A stretch of DNA of 15,324 bases from assembly GCA_002373205.1 (NCBI GenBank), contig DFJV01000114.1, positions 31,030-46,353 of the forward strand. The letters run 5' to 3'. The notes under the pieces were generated by a model, which had not been told where the DNA came from, ran no database searches, and worked only from the letters and a program-made list of their open reading frames with translations. Shown here piece after piece: positions 6,362 to 12,284 of this stretch; the stretch's first letter is position 1; each line of letters starts with the position of its first letter. Source of the DNA: Treponema sp. UBA3662 (GTDB taxonomy: Bacteria; Spirochaetota; Spirochaetia; Treponematales; Treponemataceae). The translations under genes were made by a program, and so were the position numbers.

Positions 6362-7687
6362 ATGAACAATTTTTTTAAGTTGAAGGAAAACGGTACGACT
6401 GTAAGCCGCGAAATCATCGGCGGTATTACAACCTTCTTGGCAATGGCTTACATCCTGTCCGTGAACCCAAACATTCTTGCAAACGAAATAACAGGCCTTA
6501 ACTGGAACTCTGTCTTTACGGCAACCGCAGTTTCAGCCGGCATTGCAACGCTTGTAATGGCATTCCTTGCAAACCTTCCTGTTGCCCTTGCACCTGGCCT
6601 TGGACTTAACGCATTCTTTACCTACACTGTTTGCGCAGGAATGGGTTGTTCCGCAGCCTTTGCACTTACGGCTGTCCTTGTGGAAGGAATCATCTTTATC
6701 CTTCTTTCGCTTTTTGGTGTCCGCGAAGCAATCATAAAGTCAATTCCTACTGGACTCAAAAAAGCTGTGTCCGTCGGAATCGGCCTCTTTATAACAATCA
6801 TCGGCCTTGTAAATGCTGGAATCGTTAAGACCGACTTGGGAACACCGGTTGGCTTTGTAAACTTTACAGCAGACAACGCAAGCGCAACAGTTGCAATAAT
6901 TGGCCTTGTAATTACAATCGTGCTCTTTATCCTAAAGGTACCGGGCTCAATCCTCATTGCAATCGCCCTTACCACAATAATCGGAATTCCTTTTGGCGTA
7001 ACAAGTGTTGCAAAAGACTGGACTCCTTTCTCCACACCGGCAGAACCACACCTCTTCCACTTTGCATTCGGCGAGGCATTTTCTTCCAGCGGCATGATAT
7101 TAAAATTCATCGTCGTTATGATAACCTTCCTCTTTACAGACATGTTCGACACCCTTGGAACTTTGATGGGAATTGCAGAGCAGGGCAACCTCAAGGATTC
7201 AAGCGGAAACATCCGCAACGCAAAGGGCGCTTTGATGGCAGACTCTGTTGGAACCGTAGTTGGTGCATGTCTTGGAACTTCAACAGTAACATCTTTCGTA
7301 GAGTCAACATCTGCTGTTGCCGCAGGCGCACGCACAGGACTTGCTTCCGTTGTTACAGCGGTATTGTTCTTTATCTCGCTCTTCCTTACACCGCTCTTCG
7401 CAATCATTCCGGCAGCCGCAACCGCACCTGCACTCATCTTCGTTGGCTTCCTCATGATGAAGTCCGTAACGGAAATAGACTTTAAAGATCCAACAGAAGG
7501 TGTTCCTGCATTCATCACAATCATGGTCATGCCATTCTCCTATTCAATCGCCAAGGGAATTGCATGGGGCGTAATCTCCTACGTGATTGCAAAATGCGCA
7601 GGCAAAAAGGCAAAGGAAATTCCTGTAGTAACTTGGATTCTTGCAGTAATCTTCCTTGCAGACATCATCTTTGAATCCTGCAAGTAA
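6362..7687 (+). CDS. NCS2 family purine-base permease (AzgA/PbuG type)
   Basis: This is a 441-residue, strongly hydrophobic inner-membrane transporter with about 12-14 helices, normal length for the AzgA branch of the nucleobase-ascorbate (NCS2) family. Diagnostic blocks are TFLAMAYILSVNP (24-36), ALAPGLGLNAFF (75-86), TDMFDTLGTL (259-268) and GTSTVTSFVEST (305-316), the last two carrying the Asp and Glu typical of substrate-site helices. AzgA relatives take up adenine, guanine or hypoxanthine by proton symport; which base is used here cannot be read. GGAGGAAAT just before ATG 6362 is a strong ribosome binding site. The gene begins 41 bp after EF-G with no terminator between, so co-transcription is likely. 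I see no purine riboswitch upstream. No clear terminator follows; the next 490 bases are repeats. Confidence 0.93.
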   Translation: MNNFFKLKENGTTVSREIIGGITTFLAMAYILSVNPNILANEITGLNWNSVFTATAVSAGIATLVMAFLANLPVALAPGLGLNAFFTYTVCAGMGCSAAFALTAVLVEGIIFILLSLFGVREAIIKSIPTGLKKAVSVGIGLFITIIGLVNAGIVKTDLGTPVGFVNFTADNASATVAIIGLVITIVLFILKVPGSILIAIALTTIIGIPFGVTSVAKDWTPFSTPAEPHLFHFAFGEAFSSSGMILKFIVVMITFLFTDMFDTLGTLMGIAEQGNLKDSSGNIRNAKGALMADSVGTVVGACLGTSTVTSFVESTSAVAAGARTGLASVVTAVLFFISLFLTPLFAIIPAAATAPALIFVGFLMMKSVTEIDFKDPTEGVPAFITIMVMPFSYSIAKGIAWGVISYVIAKCAGKKAKEIPVVTWILAVIFLADIIFESCK

Positions 7688-7727
7688 AGTCTTTTTATAT
7701 TTTCTTTCTTGCGGCACTTTCTTTTGC

Positions 7728-7796
7728 TAGGGGCTTTCCGGGGTTTCGCCTTTCGGCTCCATTGCTTTCGCAATCCGCCTTCGGCGGCCCCCTACA
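7728..7796. repeat. GC-rich multi-hairpin dispersed repeat
   Basis: Contains ATTGC-TTTC-GCAAT (7761-7774) and CCGCC-TTC-GGCGG (7775-7787), plus a GCC-GAAA-GGC stem on the minus strand. A block at 15245-15324 shares the GGAG.CGAAAG.CG...CCC character, so both may belong to one repeat family. Confidence 0.6.
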
Positions 7797-7881
7797 ATCC
7801 CTGCCGTGCTTGCTTTTTTTACCGGCATTTGTCGCGCTAAAGAAATATTGAGCCTTTGCCGGGAAAGTGCCAAGTGTTACT

Positions 7882-7942
7882 GTCATTCCGAACTGCTACG
7901 CCACATTCGCACGCACTTGCTACGAATGTGGATTCGGAATCT
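7882..7942 (+). repeat. palindromic repeat, long form
   Basis: ATTCCGAA (7885-7892) pairs with TTCGGAAT (7933-7940); nested inside, CCACATTCG (7901-7909) pairs with CGAATGTGG (7923-7931). The ends are the GTCAT head and ATCT tail of the family. The interior (GCTACGCC ... GCACGCACTTGCTAC) recurs in inverted orientation at 8071-8129. Confidence 0.75.
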
Positions 7943-8027
7943 ATGCACTGCATACAGGATCGATTCTGGAATTAGCAAGTGCCTTTGCCGTATAAAAACT
8001 GGTCAGTGGCTGGTCAAAAAAAATCGG

Positions 8028-8052
8028 TCATGCTGAACTTGATTCAGCATCT
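8028..8052 (+). repeat. palindromic repeat, short form
   Basis: GTCATGCTGAACTTG followed by ATTCAGCATCT; the arms ATGCTGAA (8030-8037) and TTCAGCAT (8043-8050) are exact inverted repeats around a five-base loop. Confidence 0.75.
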
Positions 8053-8070
8053 GTTTTATATGTATTACAG

Positions 8071-8129
8071 GAATTCCGAAACACACTTTGTAGCAGGTGC
8101 GTGCAAAGAGGTGTAGCGTTCGAGATGAC
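8071..8129 (-). repeat. palindromic repeat, long form, inverted copy
   Basis: On the minus strand it reads GTCATCTCGAACGCTACACC, then GCACGCACCTGCTAC and TTTCGGAAT. It is homologous to 7882-7942 in the opposite orientation, with the short form lying between them. Confidence 0.7.
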
Positions 8130-8180
8130 GCTATGCAATGAACTTATTTGACAGCACTCTATAAAATAAAATAGGTAAAT

Positions 8181-8852
8181 ATGAAAAAGTTAAAATTCTT
8201 TCTAATCGCATCAGCTGCGCTCTTTTTTTTCACCGCAATCTTCTGCGTCTCCGTTAACGTCTACATGATCCGCTCAACAAAAGGTTTCGTCTACCAAGAC
8301 CTTGCATCCCTGCCGCAAAAATACACGGTAATCATTCCGGGGGCAAAAGTCTACCAAACCACAGTTTCCCATGTTGTCCGCGACAGGCTTGAAGCCGCAG
8401 TAAACCTCGTTCACAATCAAAAGGCCAGCCGCTATCTTGTAAGCGGAGACCACGGCCGCAAAAACTACGACGAAGTAAACGGAATAAAAAATTTCATGTG
8501 CCAGTATTACACCGTAGAAGAAAGCGACATCTTCCTTGACCACGCAGGCTTTTCCACCTACGAAACAATGTACCGCGCCCGCGACATCTTCTGCGTAAAA
8601 GACTGCGTAATCGTAACCCAAAAAACATTTGCCCCCCGCGCAGTCTACCTTGCCCGAAAGCTTGGCCTTGATGCCGTAGCCTACGAAGCCCCAGAAGTCT
8701 TGCCCTACCACCCGCGCACAAAAAACTCCTGGCGCCTCCGCGAATCCCTCGCCCGCGTAAAAGCCTTCCTTGACATAACCTTCCACACCAAGCCCAAATA
8801 TCTAGGGCCCCAAATCCCCATCACCGGGGATGCCTCTGCTTCCTGGGATTAA
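8181..8852 (+). CDS. sanA: SanA-like DUF218 membrane protein
   Basis: This 223-residue protein has one N-terminal hydrophobic segment (about 6-30) and an extracytoplasmic DUF218 domain. The matching order of blocks is VIIPGAKVY (50-58), VVRDRLEAAVNL (65-76), VSGDHGRKNYDEV (87-99), VEESDIFLDHAGFSTYETMYRARD (112-135) and VIVTQKTFAPRAVYLARKLGLDAV (143-166). These are the conserved blocks of E. coli SanA and relatives, which affect envelope permeability, including vancomycin exclusion at high temperature; the biochemical activity of SanA is not settled, though other DUF218 proteins act in envelope glycan biology. In TQKTF, SanA proteins usually show a His (F-H), replaced here. The length agrees with the family. 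The ribosome binding site is weak (AGG about 8 bases before ATG). The gene stands alone between repeat blocks. Confidence 0.85.
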   Translation: MKKLKFFLIASAALFFFTAIFCVSVNVYMIRSTKGFVYQDLASLPQKYTVIIPGAKVYQTTVSHVVRDRLEAAVNLVHNQKASRYLVSGDHGRKNYDEVNGIKNFMCQYYTVEESDIFLDHAGFSTYETMYRARDIFCVKDCVIVTQKTFAPRAVYLARKLGLDAVAYEAPEVLPYHPRTKNSWRLRESLARVKAFLDITFHTKPKYLGPQIPITGDASASWD

Positions 8853-8856
8853 CATC

Positions 8857-8913
8857 TAATATTGCGCATTGTCTGAGTTATTTGACTTTTTAATATTGCG
8901 CATTATCTGAGTT
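8857..8913. repeat. two direct repeats of 23 bp, period 34
   Basis: TAATATTGCGCATT followed by GTCTGAGTT at 8857-8879 recurs at 8891-8913 with a single change (GTCT to ATCT). Only five bases separate the sanA-like stop codon from the first copy. No role is evident. Confidence 0.7.
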
Positions 8914-8934
8914 TGGGCATATAGTAAGACCAAT

Positions 8935-9040
8935 GTCATTAACACAAAGAATCTGTCATGCCGAACTTGTTTCGGCATCTCTTTGCGATATAGTGATTTT
9001 AGATTCTGAGTCAAGCTCAGAATGACGTAAAGTTAATGAC
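8935..9040. repeat. composite REPIN-like element
   Basis: GTCATTAAC (8935-8943) and GTTAATGAC (9032-9040) form an outer inverted repeat. Inside are two family palindromes in opposite orientation: ATGCCGAA/TTCGGCAT (8957-8964, 8970-8977) on the plus strand and ATTCTGAG/CTCAGAAT (9003-9010, 9016-9023) whose GTCAT head is on the minus strand. The unit lies just past the stop of the minus-strand gene at 9055 and may serve as its 3' structure. Confidence 0.7.
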
Positions 9041-9054
9041 CTTGTATGGTAAAA

Positions 9055-9270
9055 TTATGAATCCACAAAGTCTTGTGACGATATCAGACTGTAGATATAC
9101 AGAGCGCTCTGGCCGTAGAGCCCCATTGCATCGTCTTCAAGAAGCGGGGCAATTGGAGATGTGTAAATTGCATTCAGAGCTTCGTCTTCTGAATAGCCCT
9201 TGTCCTTCATCAAAAGCTCCGCAACCTGTGGAATAAGTATGGTCTTTACAAGATGATGGGTGTCTGCCAT
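9055..9270 (-). CDS. small helical protein of a DUF3990 module
   Basis: This 71-residue protein is predicted mostly helical, with the block LLMKDKGYSEDEALNAIYTS, then LLEDDAMGLYGQSALYIYSL near the C-terminus. A (T/M)GLYGQSxxYI(F/Y)SL ending on short proteins beside DUF3990/DUF3791 genes is something I recall from Firmicutes genomes, but I do not know a family name. Its ATG overlaps the stop of the DUF3990 gene as TAATG (9268-9272), so it is translationally coupled as the last gene of the operon. It could be an antitoxin or accessory to the ADP-ribosyltransferase-like protein; the context suggests this, the sequence does not prove it. No membrane segment is present. Confidence 0.75.
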   Translation of the reverse strand: MADTHHLVKTILIPQVAELLMKDKGYSEDEALNAIYTSPIAPLLEDDAMGLYGQSALYIYSLISSQDFVDS

Positions 9271-9788
9271 TAAAAGTCCCCCAATTTTATATCATGGATA
9301 GCATAACTTTCTTTGAAAACCAGATATTTTAATGACTTTTCTGTGCAGAAACAAATTTGGTCATTGATTTTTTCAAATTTAAGCCTTTCAACGGCATCTT
9401 CTTTTCGCATAATTCCAGCAAGAACGTATTCAATGGTTTCTCCTACGTTGTCATTAGCTATTTTTCCAGAAACTATATCGTAATTGTGTTTATAGGTTAA
9501 ATCAGAACGGCATTTTATTACCAGATCAAGCCATTCAAGCCCAGGTTCAGGAAAAGATTTAGTGTTTAAAAATTTTGCATTTTCTTCAACAAAATTGTAA
9601 ATGTTAACAACTGCATTTTCCGTTTTTCCAGTAATGCGAGAACGGAGTCTTGCAGTTCGTACAGCCCAGCGTTCAGCCTGTTTTTTTACAGTTGTCGTAT
9701 AAAAACCAAAACCAAAGTCCCTTCCCCTTTCTTGAACGATAATTTTGGGGCTACTAATTTCTGTATATGAACCGTGGTACAAAATCAT
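9270..9788 (-). CDS. DUF3990 protein, ADP-ribosyltransferase-like toxin candidate
   Basis: This 172-residue protein begins MILYHGS (His5), continues with PKI and RGRDFGFGFYTT (21-32, Tyr30), then QAERWAVR (37-44). Later come YDIVSGKIANDNVG (103-116) and NDQICFCTEKSLKYL (142-156, Gln144). This is the DUF3990 arrangement, a branch of the ADP-ribosyltransferase fold in which the first-strand H-G-S, the GFY-T strand and a late N-Q-xx-F strand form the NAD site. Length and motifs appear complete, so I expect an active enzyme; the target is unknown. Its ATG overlaps the TGA of the upstream DUF3791 gene (ATGA, 9785-9788) and its stop overlaps the next start, so the three are expressed together. The layout suggests a toxin-antitoxin-like module. 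No secretion signal is visible, so it probably acts in the producing cell. Confidence 0.85.
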   Translation of the reverse strand: MILYHGSYTEISSPKIIVQERGRDFGFGFYTTTVKKQAERWAVRTARLRSRITGKTENAVVNIYNFVEENAKFLNTKSFPEPGLEWLDLVIKCRSDLTYKHNYDIVSGKIANDNVGETIEYVLAGIMRKEDAVERLKFEKINDQICFCTEKSLKYLVFKESYAIHDIKLGDF

Positions 9789-9988
9789 TTTTTATCTTCC
9801 TTGCCAAACCAGCGGTCAAAATAATCCATAAGATATTCTTTTCCCATTCCGTGCAAGTCTTCGTAGTCCTCTGAAAGGTGGGTCAAAAGTTTAGATTCTT
9901 GAAACATCTTAAATACTGTTGAGGAAGGTATGCTCTTGTACTCTGCATAGTTTTCTATGCAAAATGCCTTAAAAGAAAGCTTGGACAT
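9785..9988 (-). CDS. DUF3791 small protein, antitoxin candidate
   Basis: The product is 67 residues, mostly helical. FKAFCIENYAEYKSIPSSTVF (6-26), then LLTHLSEDYEDLHGMGKEYLMDYFDRW fits DUF3791, whose members have F.ENYA, a short helix, then YD.LH..G..YL. DUF3791 genes are repeatedly found next to DUF3990 genes, and the ATGA overlap here is typical of an antitoxin made just before its toxin. The ATG at 9988 is the only sensible start because the domain begins at once. No ribosome binding site can exist if transcription starts where the -10 box predicts (about six bases between box and ATG), so this may be a leaderless message. Upstream, 60 bases away on the same strand, is the XRE regulator gene. 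Confidence 0.8.
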   Translation of the reverse strand: MSKLSFKAFCIENYAEYKSIPSSTVFKMFQESKLLTHLSEDYEDLHGMGKEYLMDYFDRWFGKEDKK

Positions 9989-9994
9989 GCTTTT

Positions 9995-10023
9995 ATTATA
10001 GATTCTATTCTGGATTTTTGCAA
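9995..10023 (-). promoter_or_regulatory. predicted promoter giving a leaderless DUF3791-DUF3990 transcript
   Basis: On the minus strand TTGCAA (10018-10023) and TATAAT (9995-10000) are separated by 17 bases. The ATG at 9988 lies six bases beyond the -10 box, so transcription should start on or next to the start codon. Confidence 0.6.
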
Positions 10024-10048
10024 CGAAGTTTTGTGAAAAAAATCAACG

Positions 10049-10387
10049 CTATTGTTTTAGCTTCTCTATTTTCTCGTCAATTATTTCGCCAATTTTTTTC
10101 TGAATATCCAGTTTTAATTCTGCCAGTGCAACTTCTGTTTCCGAAAAATTTTTATTATTTTGATTTATGGAATGGGGAACTAATAATGCCCCTGGAAAGG
10201 TTTTTAAGGTTTCCGCAATTTTTGTAAGTGTTTTGTCACTCACCCAAGATCTGCAACCTTCTATGTCGTTTATAGTCTGTACCGCAAGCCCCGTATTTTC
10301 GGCCAAATTTTCTTGCGTCATTTTAAGCTGCTTACGTCTGGTCTTTATATTTCTAGAAAGAGTTTCCCTTAATTGTGCTGGTGTCAT
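10049..10387 (-). CDS. XRE-family helix-turn-helix regulator
   Basis: This 112-residue protein has an N-terminal HTH_3/XRE domain at about residues 10-68: NIKTRRKQLKMTQENLAENTGL, with the recognition-helix region AVQTINDIEGCRSW and LTKIAETLKT after it. The C-terminal 40 residues are a charged helix (ELKLDIQKKIGEIIDEKIEKLKQ), likely for dimerisation. It begins 84 bp from the divergent gene at 10472, with three evenly spaced half-sites between them (10410-10438) overlapping its own predicted promoter, so it probably represses itself and the divergent operon. Downstream on the same strand, 60 bp on, lies the DUF3791-DUF3990 module; read-through would make it part of that operon. The ribosome binding site is modest (GGAA, about 9-10 bases before ATG). 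Confidence 0.9.
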   Translation of the reverse strand: MTPAQLRETLSRNIKTRRKQLKMTQENLAENTGLAVQTINDIEGCRSWVSDKTLTKIAETLKTFPGALLVPHSINQNNKNFSETEVALAELKLDIQKKIGEIIDEKIEKLKQ

Positions 10388-10401
10388 AACTATATTATTC
10401 C

Positions 10402-10430
10402 GTTATCAGCAAGTATTTATAACTTGACAA
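10402..10430 (-). promoter_or_regulatory. predicted promoter for the XRE gene
   Basis: On the minus strand TTGTCA (10425-10430) and GATAAC (10402-10407) are separated by 17 bases, 14 bases before ATG 10387. It overlaps the first two half-sites of the operator. Confidence 0.5.
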
Positions 10431-10438
10431 TAACAAGT
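10410..10438. promoter_or_regulatory. operator candidate: three half-sites at 12-bp steps
   Basis: CAAGT (10410-10414), ACTTG (10422-10426) and CAAGT (10434-10438) alternate in orientation with exactly seven bases between each. A wider dyad adds ATTCCGT (10397-10403) opposite ACGGTAAT (10443-10450), centred on the middle half-site. It lies between a divergent XRE gene and its neighbour, the usual place for such an operator. Confidence 0.65.
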
Positions 10439-10452
10439 AATTACGGTAATAG
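10424..10452 (+). promoter_or_regulatory. predicted promoter for the secreted-protein gene
   Basis: TTGACA (10424-10429) is a perfect -35 box that overlaps the middle half-site; 17 bases on is TAATAG (10447-10452), a weak -10. A weak -10 fits a regulated promoter. Confidence 0.5.
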
Positions 10453-10471
10453 TAATAGTTAAGGAGCCGCT

Positions 10472-11608
10472 ATGAAAATTTTTTACCGCTTAATTTTGTT
10501 GTTTGTACTTTTGTCATTGTTTTCTGTTCATTCTTTTGCTAAAAAGAAGGAGACTAAAGCCCAAACCCCACCTGTACTCGATGGAATTTGGGAGATTAAA
10601 TTTGGTGACAGCATTGATACAGTAAAGCAAATAATGGAACAAAGGGGATTTGTTGCAAAGCTTCAAAAAGACGGTGTTCAGCAATTAATCTGTGAATTGT
10701 CAAAAAATAAAAAGGTAACTTATGAAGATTTGCAGGTTTCTAAGGTGAATTTTCGATTTGATGCCAATATTGAAAAGCTGGAAGAGATTCAGATTTTTTT
10801 CAATCCCTCACAAAAAAAATTAGGTAAAGACGATCCTGTATATAATTTAAAATTTAAATTTGAGAAGAAATATAATCTTACTCGAATTTGTGGAGTGTTG
10901 TTTGAGAAGCAATCTTCTTCAGGAACAGAAATTTTCTTTGCTGAGAATTCAATGACTTTGAGATGTCCAATGGATGTATATGTGTATGAGCTTTCAGAGA
11001 AATTATCTGTGTCAAGAAATAGAGATGAATCTGATAGTTCTGTAGGATTTTGGGATATAAGGTTTGGAGATAGTGAATATGTAGTAAGAGCTTTACTCGA
11101 AAATAAAAAATATTATCAAGTTGTAAATTTATCGCTATTTAAGGAAAATGATTCATTTTATATAATTGAATATAAAAAAGGCCATGGTACTGAAAAAGAG
11201 AAAGAAATAACTTATGGAGCTATTCCTGTAGATAGTGTTTCAATTATTTTTAATAAGAAAAGAGAAGCTGTTGGATATAAAATTGATTTTACTACGAATA
11301 ATGAATATTGGAAAACTTTTTGTAATCTTGTGGAATATCTAAAAGGAACACACTCTTTTGAATTGCTAAAAGAAAATGATTCGGTTGGTGATGTGCATCA
11401 GGTCTATGTTTCGAGAAAACTATACGGAATGGAAATAGAATTTTGGTATGATGCATTCGTAAATTCTGGTCGCTATAGACACCGGCCTCCCCATCCTAAA
11501 TCATTGATGATTAAAGGTAAATCAATGATTCAAGATGAACTCAGGAAAAAGCTTGAAGAATTGCAAAAAGAACAAAATGAATATAACAAGATGAAAAACG
11601 ATTTGTAA
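10472..11608 (+). CDS. secreted protein with two internal repeat domains
   Basis: This 378-residue protein has an N-terminal signal peptide: MKIFYR, hydrophobic LILLFVLLSLFSV, then HSFA before KKKE, a good signal-peptidase I site near residue 23. I see no lipobox. Two related domains follow, each opening with a W-(E/D)-I-(K/R)-F-G-D-S motif: GIWEIKFGDSIDTV (about 38-51) and GFWDIRFGDSEYVV (about 192-205), each followed by V..(I/L)(M/L)E-type helix and later strands with IFFN or IIFNKK. The C-terminus is a charged helix (ELRKKLEELQKEQNEYNKMK), possibly coiled coil. AAGGAG at 10461-10466 supports the start. No family is recognised, and a periplasmic role is all I would claim. Its stop overlaps an ATG (TAATG) of the next frame, and it is AT-rich like the HEPN gene it precedes. 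Confidence 0.8.
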   Translation: MKIFYRLILLFVLLSLFSVHSFAKKKETKAQTPPVLDGIWEIKFGDSIDTVKQIMEQRGFVAKLQKDGVQQLICELSKNKKVTYEDLQVSKVNFRFDANIEKLEEIQIFFNPSQKKLGKDDPVYNLKFKFEKKYNLTRICGVLFEKQSSSGTEIFFAENSMTLRCPMDVYVYELSEKLSVSRNRDESDSSVGFWDIRFGDSEYVVRALLENKKYYQVVNLSLFKENDSFYIIEYKKGHGTEKEKEITYGAIPVDSVSIIFNKKREAVGYKIDFTTNNEYWKTFCNLVEYLKGTHSFELLKENDSVGDVHQVYVSRKLYGMEIEFWYDAFVNSGRYRHRPPHPKSLMIKGKSMIQDELRKKLEELQKEQNEYNKMKNDL

Positions 11609-11628
11609 TGCAAACGAAGGAATACTCT

Positions 11629-12150
11629 ATGGAAAAGCGATATGAAGAATTCACGGGTGGTGATGGCTATCTTAGGCATTTCCTCAGAGAATGGATTTCA
11701 AGGGGAGAAATAAGTTCAAGTAATGAAGAGTATTCTCAGATTATAACGTTTTTTTGTTATTTTATAGCTTTTAATTATTTGTACAATACGTTTTCTTATA
11801 ATGTTTGCGGAGACACAAAGTGTAGAGAATCTGAACAGATAAAAAGATTCATTGACTTTTGTACTGGTGTCGGTAAAGGTTTTATAACCGAATTAGAGGC
11901 ATTTAATCCTTTTCCGTTATTGCCTCCAGATGCGGAAATTTTTAGCCACGTCAAAAATATGAGATATTGCAAGAATTCTAATAAACAGAATTTTGAACCG
12001 CACAAAAGTATAAAAGATCTGTTTCTTAATATTTATCAGGTCCGTTGTAATTTGTTTCATGGTTCAAAAGCAATGGTATCGTCAAGGGATAAAAATCTTG
12101 TAAAGGAAAGTAATATTGTATTAAAGCACTTGTTGGATTGCTTTTTGTAA
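11629..12150 (+). CDS. HEPN-domain protein with Rx4H motif
   Basis: The start is taken at ATG 11629, which has AAGGA at 11617-11621 seven bases upstream; an in-frame ATG at 11608 overlapping the previous stop would add seven residues. The 173-residue product is mostly helical and ends with YQVRCNLFHGSK (about residues 136-147), followed by a helix LVKESNIVLKHLLDCF. R139-x4-H144 in a VRxNLFHG context is the signature of HEPN (Apea-like) proteins, many of which are metal-independent RNases or toxins, while others are RNA-binding or structural. No partner nucleotidyltransferase (MNT) gene is adjacent. It is the second gene of a unit with the secreted protein, divergent from the XRE regulator. 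Activity and target are unknown. Confidence 0.8.
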   Translation: MEKRYEEFTGGDGYLRHFLREWISRGEISSSNEEYSQIITFFCYFIAFNYLYNTFSYNVCGDTKCRESEQIKRFIDFCTGVGKGFITELEAFNPFPLLPPDAEIFSHVKNMRYCKNSNKQNFEPHKSIKDLFLNIYQVRCNLFHGSKAMVSSRDKNLVKESNIVLKHLLDCFL

Positions 12151-12284
12151 TTTTTTTTTTATCACCAAAATTCACGAGTGTTTTGACAGTGAGAAGTTTT
12201 GATGCCTCTTGGAAAATTGCAGAACAAGCTACTCCGCTTGTTGCAGCGTGCGCAGGTTCGTGGATTTTTTATGGTCTTTCAGTT

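Larger units (their letters stand above)
7688..8180. other. repeat-filled intergenic region without a gene
   Basis: The region holds, in order, a GC-rich hairpin block (7728-7796), a long palindromic unit (7882-7942), a short unit (8028-8052) and an inverted long unit (8071-8129). Open frames here cross the hairpins, so I call none of them genes. No convincing promoter for the following gene was found; TTGACA at 8148-8153 lacks a well-spaced -10. Confidence 0.7.

Noticed and set aside
6622..7530. 302-residue minus-strand frame inside the permease gene
   Set aside because: It lies antisense to a clearly conserved NCS2 protein and its composition is typical of a shadow frame.
7806..8036. Plus-strand frame between the permease and sanA-like genes
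   Set aside because: It is made of palindromic repeat units and has no supported start.
12223..12242. Terminator between the convergent HEPN and ATPase genes
   Set aside because: AACAAGC/GCTTGTT forms a seven-bp hairpin, but neither strand has a T-run after it, so I do not call it a terminator.
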